64,000 nt of DNA, taken from positions 16,896,715 through 16,960,714 of the forward strand of contig OX463829.1 of the NCBI GenBank assembly GCA_949825045.1, in the 5' to 3' direction. Each line of letters opens with the position of its first letter. Within the stretch, counting starts at the first letter, position 1. The notes under the pieces are model-generated. The model ran no database searches, was not told where the DNA came from, and saw nothing but the letters and a program-made list of their open reading frames with translations. Shown one piece after another: positions 1 through 11,395 of this stretch. The DNA comes from Argyresthia goedartella. Lineage: Eukaryota > Arthropoda > Insecta > Lepidoptera > Argyresthiidae. A program made the translations under genes and the position numbers.

Positions 1-49
1 ACCGGTGCGTTCCGAAGCATAAATATTAAACATACATCATTACACTTCC

Positions 50-330
50 ATTTTGGGTGACATGAGGCTAACCGATCACCTCAGCTAAGGAGATATAACA
101 GTTTCCCATCAGCGTTAGAACGTCTACATAATGTACATACTAATAACGGACTAACATTATACTATTGTATAATGTGAGTCCGTTATTAGGCGTGCGATAT
201 ATTAAATAAATTAAGTAGGCTGGCAGGCGATTTGACTGCGCGATGCCTAACTTGTTGTATTTTCTATGTTCTGTTTTGAGTCATACATATCTCCTTAGTT
301 GCGGCGATGGGCTAGCCCCCTGTCACGCAA
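50..330. repeat. Fold-back MITE with SINE-like ends, copy 1
   Basis: A roughly 280-bp unit bounded by imperfect inverted arms at about 56-100 and 286-330. The arms share the sense core CTCCTTAG..GCGGCGATGGGC. The interior contains a short palindrome ending in ACTATTGTATAAT and the phrase GTCCGTTATTAGGCGTGC. The same unit occurs again at about 9199-9420, where it is interrupted. The arm sequence is also the core of the SINE family seen at 14.9, 21.6 and 42.9 kb, so the element looks like a fold-back of SINE-derived sequence. No coding potential. Confidence 0.55.
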
Positions 331-410
331 AATTGAGTAGTAAAAACTGGCTAAACGAAGGCGCATCTGTGCCTCTGCCACCTCGTATGGGATAAGACGT
401 GACATGTATG
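286..410 (+). repeat. SINE-A body fragment
   Basis: Matches the body of the tRNA-derived SINE best seen at 42790-43075: GCTAGCCCCCTGTCACGC, then an ACTGGCTAAACG-type segment, then CTCTGCCACC and GTATGGGA. The 5' tRNA-like head is missing because it is replaced by the fold-back unit. The remaining sequence up to about 750 shows nothing I recognise. Confidence 0.6.
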
Positions 411-749
411 GATGTAAGTTAAATCAAGCATAAAACGTATGTGGAAATAAACACCTGGAAAATTATTATATAGGTAAAACATATGTATATGAAAAATATT
501 GTGGCGATTGATTCCCAGCCAGCTAACCAGTACATTGCGTTTTTTTAAACTATATTGCCTATTGTTAGGTTACTTACTCACCTCTGATTTTTGAATTGAG
601 AATTTAATTAAAATAATATTTAAGTATAGTTCTATCTCTGCATATTACACAAAACAGAATGGTACATAAAGATACATAAGTTTTGACTTAGTAAATTTCT
701 CAATTCAGAAACCAGCGCTTAGTGATCGACCTATACTTACGTCATATCT

Positions 750-905
750 AGGGGTGATGAGGGTTGCTTTCACGTAGCGGTTCGAGGCTTTACCAAGCGG
801 GAGGTCCCAGGTTCGAATCCTGGGTAGAGAGGAAAAATAAATCCCCAGGTCTTGGAAGTTTCTAAGTGTATTGTAAGATCCCTCCTCTTATATTTATTAT
901 CACTG
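750..905 (+). repeat. tRNA-related SINE-B
   Basis: Contains a B-box-like GGTTCGAATCC at 810-820 preceded by a GGTTCGAGGC segment, followed by an A-rich stretch and TCCCCAGG. A second copy with GGTTTGAACCC lies at 11195-11320 and shares the CGAGGCTTT..GCGAGAGGTCCC-type segment and the AAATCCCCAGG tail. The fold around the B-box does not complete a tRNA cloverleaf, so I call a SINE, not a tRNA gene. Confidence 0.55.
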
Positions 906-1071
906 TTATTATGAAACGCTGTCTCTTATTAATTATTTTGCCAAATAAAATAGATTGTCTAGTAAATTAGAACTTCTACTATATTTGAAAGTAGTAATCC
1001 TGATTCTAGAGGTATGAGTAAGAGGTGCCGTCAACTTAGATATTTAAGTTAGGAATGTTGTAAGTCGAATA

Positions 1072-3296
1072 ATGTGTAGTTTTAAAATTTCAATAAAAGT
1101 ATATATATTTAAAAATGTCAAAAATTATCCTAAAAATTTCGGGAAAGACTGCCACAAAGTCAAGTGCCTACATCTTAACAATAAAATCAAAGCTTCTGGC
1201 GACAAAATTAAAACTACATGGAACATTATTAAAAAAGAGACAGGCAAGGTTAGGTCTAGTGAATCTAGTTTAAATTTAAAAGTTAACGACAAATTACTCT
1301 CATAAAACGAGGACGTTGCTAACGCATTTGAAAAGTTCTTCAGTACCATACCCATAATAACAACAAAAGCACTACCATCCCCTTCTGAAAAGTCTTTAGA
1401 TTACTTGGTTGAAAATGTGCCCCAAAACAAGGATGGCTTTAACTTCAAGCCAATAGGCTCTTTATAGAGACTATTGGCTTGAAGAAGTTTAAATGTTTTA
1501 ACTATAGTTAGCAAACATTTAAACTTCTTAACATGAAAAAGACTGAAGATTTATAGGGCATGTTTGTTAACGTAGTTAAATCAGTAATCGATGTGATTGC
1601 ACCATACATGGCAATCACATTCAATAGTAGTATAGCAAATGGAGTTTTTCTTGACTGAAAATGAGCAGATTAATACCACTTTTCAAATCCGGTAGTAAAG
1701 AAGACCCTGCCAACTTCAAACCTGTATCTGTATTGCCAGTGTTGAGCAAGGTGTTTGAAAAGGTCATATTAAGTCAACTACTCCACTTGAATGCATCTGG
1801 GCTACTCCACAAAAAACAGTTCGGATTCACTAAAGGCAGAACATCAACAGACGCGGAGTAGCGCTAGTAGAACACATTTATTACAGGATGCGGTTGGTAT
1901 TTTCTGTGATCTCTCCAAGACCTTTGACTGTGTGGACTATCAAACTCTTTTGCTGTATCAAAGATAATGCGTTAAAATTAATGGAATCTTATTTAATGGT
2001 AAGATGACTAAAATTAGATATAAACAGATGTAAGTCCACTGGAACCCATATGAATATTGGTGAACCCCAGGGTTCTATCTTAGGTCCGTTCCTTTTTTTA
2101 GTGTACGTGAATAACCTGCCTTACATGGTGGAAAAAATGACTCAGATGGTTCTATTTGCTGATGACACATCTATTATTTTCAAGGTGAAAAGACAAGAAG
2201 AAATTCTAGACGACGCAAATAGTACACTCTCTCATGTATTAAGTTGGTTTAATGTAAACAACCTGTTATTAAACTTGAAGAAGACTAAATGTATCAAATT
2301 TTGTTTGCCTAATGTACGACAGGTTGACTGCAGTGTAAGAATAGGATCTGAAAGATTGGACCTCGTTGAGAACAAAATCTTTCTCGGAATCACTATAGAT
2401 TCGAAATTTCAATGGGGTCCTCACATAACTAATCTCGCACGAAGACTTAGCTCAGCCGCTTTTGCAGTCAGACAAATCAGATATCTTACAGATGTTGAAA
2501 CTGCCAGATTTATTTACTTTAGTTATTTTTACAGTATTATTATTATTAGTATTATGGAATATTGCTCTGGGGGAGAGCACAAGATATAAATACGATATTT
2601 GTCTTACAAAAAAGGGCGATCAGGGCGATATATCAATTAGATGCTAGAGAATCATTAAGAGAAAAATGCAAAGAAATTAATATACTTACGGTTACCTGTC
2701 AATATATATATATACGAGAATATCATGCATGTAAGAAAAAACATATCTTTATTTAAAATTGTAGGCGATAGCCATACAATTAACACTAGAAATAGCAATA
2801 GGTTAGCACTACCATTATTTAGCCAAAGTTAAGCCACATCATTCATGGGGCACTGTATGCGCTTCTACAATAAAATACCACAGGAATCATTGATCCTTCC
2901 TGAAAAGAGGTTCAAAAACTATGTTAAAAAAGAGCTGATAAGTCCTATTATAGTATTAAGGAATACTTAGATGACAAAACTGCATGGTCCATACCATCCA
3001 CAGAACACCATACCAGCGCACAGAAATTTGACGAGGGGCGATGGATCAAGTCTATCACTCGCCGGCGAATTTCCTTACACCAAAACCAGTAGTACCTGTT
3101 GTAAAGTCACTTTTTTAAAAAGAAGGTATGGGGGAGTTTCTTGCCGTTTCTTCTTAACCCCGAGGCCCACCTTCTGAAACGGTGTAGTCTTTTTTTATAT
3201 AAAAAAATTGACTTGTAGTTATAACTAAGTGAAATTTTGACGTTGAATAAGATAATTTATTTATTTATATTCAATAAAAAAAATATTCCTATTCTG
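1072..3296 (+). pseudogene. Non-LTR retrotransposon A (Jockey/CR1-type) relic
   Basis: Degenerate reverse-transcriptase sequence in several frames. At 1661-1861 the RT entry motif PANFKPVSVLPVLSKVFEK and QFGFTKGRTSTDA are visible. At 2050-2589 come GEPQGSILGPFLFLVYVN (RT motif B) and VLFADDTS (catalytic motif C). Downstream pieces read LQKRAIRAIYQLDARESLREK and RFYNKIP-like C-terminal sequence. At 2971 onward an EYLDDKTAW-type C-terminus is out of frame with the preceding part. The 3' UTR includes the GGGAGTTTCTTGCCG phrase typical of such elements and ends near 3296 in an A-rich run. There are multiple stops and frameshifts, so it is dead. It is clearly related to LINE B at 16.1-19.5 kb on the other strand. 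ORF1 and most of the endonuclease are missing. Confidence 0.85.
1443..1527. repeat. Two adjacent perfect palindromes inside LINE A
   Basis: First hairpin: 14-bp arms CTTCAAGCCAATAG (1443-1456) and its exact complement (1471-1484). Second hairpin: 15-bp arms GAAGTTTAAATGTTT (1484-1498) and complement (1513-1527). They share one base pair position and sit between endonuclease-side and RT-side coding remnants. Confidence 0.85.
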
Positions 3297-3409
3297 ATTC
3301 TGTCCCCACTAACAAGTATTTATACAGATCAATATATATAATGTAATTAATAAATTTATAAGGCAGATTCAGAAATTATCTCAAATTTATAATATTATCT
3401 CAAAGAAGA

Positions 3410-3775
3410 GTTATTAAAATTAGTTAAAGAAAAAAAGCATCCTTTGGAATATGGTCATCGTATTCTGAGAATCCCTCCGTACCACTGCCAGTCTAATGCG
3501 ATTGAGTTGATCTGGGCTCAAATGAAAGGGTATGCCGCTCGCCACAACACTGCACCGCCATTCGGCAGAAAAACATATGGGCCTTCTGAAATATGCCTGT
3601 GAAAATGTCACAAGAGATGACGGGGCGAAGGTCGTCGAAAAAACTAAAACCTTATTTTCGAAGATTTTGTCAGAGACGTAAGAATAGATGAGCAGATTGA
3701 TAATGAAATGATATTTCAAGTCGGGGAAGAAGACAGCGACGACAGTTCATCAAGCGAATGTGAATCGAATTAAAA
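3410..3775 (+). pseudogene. IS630/Tc1-type DDE transposase C-terminal relic
   Basis: Read on the plus strand, the segment encodes LEYGHRILRIPPYHCQ, NAIELIWAQMKGYAARHN and TAPPF, then an acidic serine-rich tail ending EEDSDDSSSSECESN and a stop near 3770. The N-AIELIW block is the conserved glutamate block of DDE_3-type transposases, which is established for that family. Stops and a frameshift occur between the glutamate block and the acidic tail, and the N-terminal two thirds are absent. It directly follows the 3' end of LINE A. Confidence 0.7.
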
Positions 3776-4079
3776 CACGTTATGGATAGATTTTAGGTTT
3801 TATTTAGTTGAGTTGGTTTAATTAGCTTTTTTTGTTTTATTTTGTGCAATAAAAAGTAACATAACATACTTTGTTTTTTTTTTTATTGGCAACAATTAAA
3901 ATTTACATATTTCTCGAAAATAACGTTACGCCAGTAAAGTTAGTAACGTCAAACGATAACGTTAATAATCTCCCATATCTAGTCATTCCAAACTGACAGG
4001 TGTCAGGATCGCACTCTTTCAGCGGCCAGACTTTGGTCTAGTCTCACTGAATAACCTGAAAATTCATATAATCCACTTT

Positions 4080-4340
4080 TTAAACACTAGGGATGTTACT
4101 GAATACTGAATATCGAAATTAAAAAAGTATGTTAAAATCTACAAATGTTTGAAGAGTGCATGGATGCATTTGACTTATCGATGTTTTTGAGTAAAATAGT
4201 TTGATTTGCCGTTATTCATAATAAGACAGTACATATGTTCCTTTTCCAACTTTTTTATCAAAATATTTATCTATGCGTTAAAATATTCTTGAATCGAAAA
4301 TTATTATTGGGGGTGTTAATGCCGCCCGCGGCGCAGCAGT
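4080..4340. repeat. Interspersed repeat F, copy 1
   Basis: Shares AACACTAGGGATGTTAC, ATATCGAAATT, a GAGTGCAT.GATGCATTTGA-type segment, TATCGATGTTTTTGAG and, further on, TTGAATCGAAAATTAT with 11396-12060. Non-coding; class unknown. 3780-4080 before it holds no gene I can see. Confidence 0.6.
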
Positions 4341-4504
4341 TAGTTTACAAGAACTCTGAAGCAATAATCCAATTAATCTTAACAATTATGTCATGTAATA
4401 AATTAATAATCCAATCAAACAAACTGTAATTGGCGCATGGACAGTTATTATAATAATAGTGACCTCACTTCGTCAACAAATAAATTTGTGAGACATTAAG
4501 CACT

Positions 4505-4612
4505 TTTACATTAATTTCTTCACTCCACAACGAAGTATTGAATAACTGGTTAAAAGTGGGTATAATTGTGCCTCTGCCATCCCGTATGTGTAAAAGCGTG
4601 ACGCTACATACT
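4505..4612 (+). repeat. SINE-A 3' fragment
   Basis: Contains the SINE-A phrases AGTATTGAATAACTGGTT, ATTGTGCCTCTGCCATCCC and AAAGCGTGACGCTACAT, that is, the last third of the unit. The tRNA-like head and the GGGCTAGCCCC core are missing. Confidence 0.7.
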
Positions 4613-5955
4613 TGGTTACACATTCGTAGCTAATTAAAATAACATAGGGTTTTGCTCACATAATGGCTCCATTGTTATCGAAGTTAACGCAGCGTTAGAG
4701 CCAAATGCAATGACTTCAGATTGTTATCAATAACCTCTCGATGGTATTTATACCGTATTCAGTTCAAGATGAGATTATGCTGTAGCGAGCCAACCGGAAT
4801 TCATTTAGATCATGATTTTACACATGGTGTTACGCAAAGAACAAGCCATGTTTCAAGGCTGATACTTATGCTGCCCTGTAATGGAAGCTGGAAAAGTTAT
4901 CCCATGACTTGAGGCAAGACAGATATAAGTTCAAAAACTAAAACCCGACTACTAAACATCGCGCTCTAAAGAGTATGAAACCGATCACCCCGAGGCAGTG
5001 AATACACTTCTAACGCTTCAACTAAATGCAAGAAAATCAAAGAGCAAGAGCAAGTAACATCTATATATTTGGAATATGCTAATTCAGCCCTTTAATTTGA
5101 AACCCAATATGGTCTTGTTCTAATATTTATTTATAATCAATTATTTTTGGACCCCTAGGGCGCGCCATATTGAATTCGATGTAACGTCATATATCTTATA
5201 ACTAGTGGACAATTAAGATGCTTCTAACAATACCTCATTTCTCAAATCCTGATAAGTAGTTTACATGTTCTGGGTACACAAATGTATAAACATACATACA
5301 TAACGGTCAAATACATAACCCTCCTTTTGGCTTCGATGTAGTCAGGACAAAAATGAACAAAAATGTGTTCGCTCCAAACATTTTACGCCAACTGAAAATT
5401 CTAATAAAATCGGTTTTATACTAATGTTCAAAATGATGTCCTTAGCAAGCTTTTCGAATAAGACTACAGTTTCGTTATACACCTCTGTACATACTTACTT
5501 ACGCCAGTTATCGCGACGTATGATTATGTCTGCATATCGAAGTATACATTTTAACATCACTTATCAGCATCTCACATCTCTTTGTCGAGTACCCCTTTCC
5601 TGCATACTGTTTCATGGATGATACAGTAATTTTATGGTTACAAATTAGGTAAACCATCGAGGTGTTATTTCATTAGGCTATATGTTATCAATCTTTGCCC
5701 AACTAAAAATAAAATAAAAACATGTTTTGTTACTTTTTTTTTTGTTGGTAGACCATCGAGATAGGTATTGGTTGGCCATACAAGGCGCGAAAGTGAAAAT
5801 TACGTAGATAAGTTTTGGATTTTTTAAGTGATTTAGCTAAGTTATTACCACAAAAAAATTGTTTTCGTAAAGGTGCCTATTTGTTACATAATAAATAGAG
5901 TTTTTTGTGAATTTTGTCCATTTGGTGCTTTTTTTTCCACTTTCCCTACTGTTAG
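4613..5955. other. No gene recognised
   Basis: AT-rich sequence. The short open frames at 4721-4912 and 5424-5621 have no recognisable motif and look random. GTAGACCATCGAG near 5749 echoes GTAAACCATCGAGG near 5650, a minor local direct repeat. Confidence 0.5.
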
Positions 5956-5959
5956 AAAC

Positions 5960-7822
5960 AGAATTAGAGGACCATCAAATTTTAGAAGATGATGAGGATA
6001 GTGGTGACGTTGACCCTACAATTATTGTCGAAGAACCGCAAATATTGAATCCGCTGACCCGGTGATCCTGATCGATGAAGTCGATCCTAGGGCTGATACT
6101 GTAACCAATGGACCTATTTGTCTACACAGCTCGTCGGTTCTTTTCATTGGAAGAAGAGTGCTTCACCTACTTCTTCACACCAGAACTAAAGGAGAAAATT
6201 TTAACAGAAAGTAACAGGTATAGTACTCAAACTAACCCCGCTCGACCAGACAGAATGACAATGGAAGAACTGAAAAAATATCTAGAATATATACCTTCAT
6301 GTCCGTCTATCACTATCCAAGTATCCGCTTATACTGGTCAAAGAAGTTTGGATTGGCAAACATTGTATATTCCATGACCGTCAACCGATTTGAAAAAATG
6401 AGGAGGTTTAATCATTTCAATGATAATGACCATCATCTGCCAACTGACCATCCCAACCACGATAGACTGAATAATCTGAGACCTGTAATAGATCATTTGA
6501 ATGAAAGATTTAGTAGTGTGCCTTATGAACAGAGATTATCACTGGATGAACAAATGTACGCTACCAAGATGGGACATTTCCTAAAACAAAATTTACCCAA
6601 AAAGCCAGATAAATGGGGATTCAAACTGTTTGAGCTGTGTTGCCTACTTGGATATGCGTACAAGTTTGAAGTGTACTCAGGCAAGTACACTTCAAATAGT
6701 ACTCCTGAAAGATTATCAAATGGTATTGGTCAAATGAACCGAATGGCCTAGTCGGCAGTGACCCTGCTTACTAAGCCATGGGTCCCGGGTTCGAGTCCCG
6801 GTGGGTGCAAATATTTGTTTGATGAGAAGGAATGTTTGTACCCTAGTCATGGTTGTTTATCTATCTAAGCATAATATCTATCTATATAAGTATGTGTATC
6901 GTTGTCTAGTACCCAAGATACAGGGAATTCTAGTTTGGGGCTAGATCAATGTGTGTAAATAGTGTCCAAGGTATTATTATTATTATTGGTGTTATTGGTA
7001 ATACTGTGATCAGGTTGACCAGATCCAAGATCCAGATTTACCTCGAATAATAAATCATGTCATTTATTTTCACAATTTCTACACATCTTTGGCGCTGCTG
7101 CACTATTATTCCAAAGAAGGTATTTATTGCCTAGGCACGATTCAATGAAATCGTCTGAGCAAAGACTGTAAGTTGCCATGGTAAACGGATGTTATGAAGA
7201 GAACCGTTACCAGGGGATCATACGTCAAAGAAATTATAGACTAAAGCGGTGTGGATATGACAGGAATTAGCTGGAAAGACGACAAGCAAGTGGTTGTGGT
7301 TTCCAAGTACGTTGGTGCTGAGCTAGTTGGAGTAATAGAGCGCTCTGACAAAAATCAGAAAAAAAAAGGGGCTATTTCTTGTCCTAAAATAATAAAAGAA
7401 TACAACGCACATCTGGGAGGCGTGGATGGATAGCCATTTAGGGCACTAAAAAATTAGATTAAAAACAAAAAATTGTATCTGAGAATATTTTACCATTTAT
7501 TGGATATTACCATGATAAATACTTGGATCTTGATGCGGCCAAACCCATCAGATGAAGATCTGATGGGTTTAGTGGACTTCCGTTCAGAGTTAGCTGATAC
7601 TTTGACCAAAGTTGGCTCTATAGAATGTCGTGGCCGAGGAGACCCAACTCCAGCATAAAAGAGCTGATCTCTAGAAAAAGGAATGGTCCGGCTCCTAAAA
7701 TGCCAACAAAAGAGGTGCGCATTGATAGGATAGGCCATGACCAGCTGTGGACAGAGGATAGGCGACGGTGCCAAATGCCAGGAAGCAAACTACTGAACTA
7801 TATAAAGTGCACCAAGTGTTAA
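5960..7822 (+). pseudogene. piggyBac-type transposase relic split by a SINE
   Basis: Pieces in changing frames: an acidic N-terminal segment near 5960-6110; a PGBD-like domain at 6108-6735 with MTMEELKKYL, FGLANIVYSMTVNRFEKMRR, RLSLDEQM (position of the first catalytic aspartate in the family) and KWGFKLFELC; after the SINE, SLALLHYYSKEGIYC and KDCKLP near 7075-7180; ISWKDDKQVVVVS and EYNAHLGGVDG at 7251-7433 (the YN..MGGVD hallmark); and a C-terminal Cys-rich tail RRCQMPG..YIKCTKC ending near 7820. It has several stops and frameshifts and a tRNA-derived SINE at about 6736-6990. I could not find the TTAA-flanked ends. It was once an autonomous cut-and-paste transposase and is now inactive. 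Confidence 0.85.
6736..6990 (+). repeat. tRNA-derived SINE-C inserted in piggyBac
   Basis: A-box-like TGGCCTAGTCGGCAG near 6743 and B-box GGTTCGAGTCC near 6789 are spaced as in a tRNA gene. They are followed by a SINE body with GTCTAGTACCCAAGATACAG and a (TTA)n tail near 6973-6987. Reverse-strand relatives lie at 39895-40175 and 45912-46060, sharing the GTCTAGTACCCA and TATGTATTTA-type body. It interrupts the piggyBac coding relic, so it is younger than that relic. Confidence 0.75.
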
Positions 7823-7829
7823 GTATACC

Positions 7830-9180
7830 TGTGCTCGAAAAAAAATATGGATTCCTTTAACAATTTTCACAATAATTGAATTTGTAGTTTTGTATGGGAT
7901 TTGCATACTGTATTTGAAACAGATAGTTTTTTTTTATAATAAATATGATAAAATATGAATATGTTTTTTTTTTTCCCAGTTTATGTAGCACGTAACAAAC
8001 ATAAAAAATGAGAATTTAAAAATTCATGCAGGTGAGGGACAATTAGTTTTGGTATGATGCTCCATATAAGTAAACTGATATAATGGGCAAAATCAATGTT
8101 CGATTAAAACACAATATAAGCAAGCATTAAAAACCAATTAATGGCGAAAATCTATTTTATTAGCGTTTACCAAGTTTATTTGAAAAAGTTAATGTAAAAA
8201 CAAGTTGTTTTTCCTTCCATCCCAAACGATACGATAATTGTTCTCAACGTACAAATAGGCGTAACCAAAGTTGTGTGGTAGGCCGGGTTACAATTTCTAG
8301 GCTACAATGTTACGGCAATGCTGCCATCTGCGTCACCTCCCGAACTTTGGCAATTCGGCTCAAATCTCGATGGGAGGGTCATGAATGAAAAAAAAAAATA
8401 CTTTTTAAACTTTTCCATTTTACACGGGCTGTTAGGTTGTAACAACCTTTCTTGTTTTCAATAAATTGTTTACGAAGTATCTATATTGATATTATATTAA
8501 TCCCTTTTATGTTGTTGAAATATAGATAGATTAATAATTAATTAATAATTCACCCAGACTGCGTCGCGCTCGCACAGTACACCCGCACGCAATTGTGGTT
8601 ATTATAATAAAATACGATAAATAAAACACTAAGTAGCAAAGACAATTTGAATGAAAAGTCTTTTCCAACATTATTGAACTTATGCTAGTTCTTGGTGCAT
8701 ACTAGCAAAGTCACTTAAAAAGCCGGCGGACAGCCGCTCAAGTGGTTCATTCGAGGTGAGCGTCAATGTACGTTCGACATATCGCTATCTCTCCTGACGC
8801 GTGCGGGTGGGAAGCTAACCATGCACCATGGGTTGGTGTGAATGTGAATGCGTGCGTCAGCGTGTCGTTCTTTTTAGCTGCCACCGCCACCACCACCGCC
8901 ACCGGCCGGAGAAACAAGGAGTGTAAAGATGAATTTTCCGAAATAATATGCATTTTATTTTTTTTATTTTTTTCATACGCGTTTTTTTCCAAGCTTTATT
9001 TTTTCTCTACGTTGTTTTACTAGTAGTATTTTCACGCTTTTATTTCTACTGTTTCGTTTTGCCAGACATTTTCCTATGATTTTATTTTCTCAATCCGTAT
9101 TTTTTATTTACATATGTTTTGCCGATTTAATAATTTTACAGGTCTTTTTTTCTCATACACTTAATGCTTGATTTAACTTA
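7830..9180. other. No gene recognised
   Basis: AT-rich sequence with a GC-richer patch at about 8720-8930. The opposing short frames there (8747-8992 minus, 8766-9023 plus) are mirror images over one GC-rich patch and carry no domain. Confidence 0.5.
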
Positions 9181-9198
9181 CATCTAAACACGTCTATT

Positions 9199-9419
9199 AT
9201 GCGTGACAGGGGGCTAGCCCATCAGCGCAGCTAAGGAGACATAAAAAATTCCTCGCGTTGTTTTTTATCATCAGCGTTAGAATGTCCATATACTGTACGT
9301 TCTAATAACGGGCTAACATAATACTATTGTATAATGTTAGTCCGTTATGAGGCGTGCTATTTATTAAATAAAATAGGTAGGCTGCTACCTGGCGATTTGA
9401 CGCCGCGATGCCTAACTTG
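9199..9419. repeat. Fold-back MITE copy 2, left part
   Basis: Matches 56-255 of the window: GGGGGCTAGCCCATCAGC, CAGCTAAGGAGA, ATCAGCGTTAGAA, ACTATTGTATAATG, GTCCGTTATGAGGCGTGC and GCGATGCCTAACTTG. The match stops at 9419 and resumes near 11104, where ..TTGTATTTGTTGTGTTCTG parallels 256-280. The uninterrupted copy at the window start therefore acts as a paralogous empty site for the intervening element. Confidence 0.75.
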
Positions 9420-11103
9420 GCTTGTTAGACAAATTCCACTGAATCGTTTTCCCATGCAGTGACTTTCAGCATTCGCATTTTTTCGCGATCGCTTTCTTTC
9501 AACTTGTAAATTTTTTTGGTCTGACTTTCATGTAGTATCGAAAACGTTTAATCGCTTTTGGCCTCGATTGCAGGTATTCACAATCGTGTTACTTCAAATC
9601 TTTAAATTACACACAAGAAGATTTTAGAACTAGCGGTGTTTCTTAATAGAAAATTTATTCTTTTGAAAATGTTCAGTACATAATTTGACTTGATATTATT
9701 GATATCTCACACACATTTATCTACCTTGTATCTTCCTACCTACTTAAGCAACTTATAGTAACATACTAGGACTCTGTAACCGCAGCCACATTGGCCACCG
9801 GATCATCCGCCACAGAAAGCAACGGTCACCCGACCTTTTGCCGCTGCGATGGCAAGAGCCATCGGGCAGTTAATGCTGCGGCCGTTTCCAGATATAATCT
9901 CTATGAGAATGAGCCTTAGGAGCGTCCCCCTGAAAGCATTATTTCGCGAGCATTCGTAAACAAACAATCGCCGGCGAGCAACTATAATAACACTCGGTTC
10001 AACGTCCACGCTACTCGAATATTTGAAGCCAAATGCTCATTACATGCGAACACTCTCAGTGAGGATGCTCCTATAGTCAATAAGTAAGGTTGAATATTGG
10101 TCGAATCATTTAATAATGTGGTAAGTATAAAGTAAAAATTTATGCTTCAAATCGTCAAGCCCTCGCTGTCGGCAGCCTCGGTATGGCTGTCTACTAACTT
10201 GTCTAAAACCTAACTAGTAGTTCTGTGAGAACAGAAGACCTCGCTTCCATTTCAAAAATTTAAATACGTCCAAATATAATGCTATAGCAAACTGCCAAGG
10301 GGAGCCCCCTTTCCCCCTCCACTCTACTCTTTTGGATTTTTTTTCGCAACGTCTTGTGTAGAATGATGTCCTTAGTGTGCCTATTACATTTTACTGAAAT
10401 CCATCTATAAATAACGCTACAGCAAACTCCCCCCCTTTTCCCCTAATAAAAAATTGCGATCGACTAAATTTGTTATAAAATCAGGGAAATTGTGAGCCAA
10501 TTTTCATCAAATTCGGTTGGAAAATGCGACCTGTAGGCGAGAACAGACAGACGGGCAAAAGCATTTTTAGCCAATGCCAAACACAGGGTTGTTGTTTGAA
10601 TAAAACAATTTGGCGCTTCACGAACACAGAGCAGACTTGTCATTATATCGTCTATCCCAAATTTCTTCAAACACCACAGTTTTAATAAATTTCAAATAAG
10701 GTGTGATTTATGGTTGTGTTTAGCAAAGAGATATGATTCACGTAGTGTAATATATATAAAATTTGCTTTCAGTAAAAAATTAAATATCTAGTTAAAGGAA
10801 GGAGTTATATTCCCGTATAAAAATGGTATTAAGGAATTAAATTATTAATATTAAAAATAAATACGCCAGAAAAAATATGCGAATTAGAATATGTACGATA
10901 AAAAAAAAAAAACGTTTATAAATTTTGCTATCAAAAAACCTGCGATCGAAGACAAAAGCGATTAAACATTTTCGCTTGTACATAAAAGATAGACCAACAA
11001 ATTTTGCAAGTTGAAACAAAGAGATCGCGGAAAAATGCGAGTGCTGAAAGTCACTGTACGGGAAAACGATTCAGCGTAAGCTGTCTAACAAATCTTAAAC
11101 TTA
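9420..11103. mobile_element. 1.7-kb DNA transposon with long TIRs (no transposase seen)
   Basis: Terminal inverted repeats of roughly 170 nt at 9421-9590 and 10915-11095. The outer part shares TTGTTAGACA and CTGAATCGTTTTCCC; the inner part shares GTGACTTTCAGCA, TTTCAACTTG, TTGGTCT and GTTTAATCGCTTTTG. The target is the fold-back repeat; flanks read CTAACTTG (left) and about TAAACTTC (right), suggesting a target duplication of about 8 bp with mismatch. The interior has no conserved reading frame, so it is probably non-autonomous. Ends are accurate to within some 10 nt. Confidence 0.75.
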
Positions 11104-11380
11104 AACTTCTTGTATTTGTTGTGTTCTGATTTGAGTCATACATGTCTTCTTAACTGTGGCAATGGGCTAGTGAAATGGAGTAGAGAAAAATGGTTAAACG
11201 AGGGCGCATCTGTGACGGCCTTTGTCACGTTTTGGCTCGAGGCTTTGCCTCCCGAGCGAGAGGTCCCGGGTTTGAACCCCGGCTGGAGAAGAAGAAAAAA
11301 TCCCCAGGAGCAATGTATGTGCCTATATAACAATTGTTTAAAAGTTCAGTATTCTTGTCGCACTGAATAAACTAAAACTT
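11104..11380 (+). repeat. Fold-back/SINE right part plus SINE-B copy
   Basis: Begins with the interrupted fold-back unit (TTTGAGTCATACATG, TCTTCTTAACTGTGGCAATGGG), passes into a SINE-A-like piece (GGTTAAACGAGGGCGCATCTGTG), then SINE-B with the B-box GGTTTGAACCC at about 11270 and AAATCCCCAGG. The tail ends in an A-run near 11380-11392. Composite of at least two repeat families. Confidence 0.6.
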
Positions 11381-11395
11381 AAAAAAAAAAACACT

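Noticed and set aside
775..830. Possible tRNA gene
   Set aside because: Has a B-box but no complete cloverleaf, and a second copy with the same non-tRNA tail exists at 11.2 kb; it is a SINE.
8747..9023. Opposing short frames in a GC-richer patch
   Set aside because: Mirror-image open frames over the same bases, with low-complexity T-rich tails; no domain.
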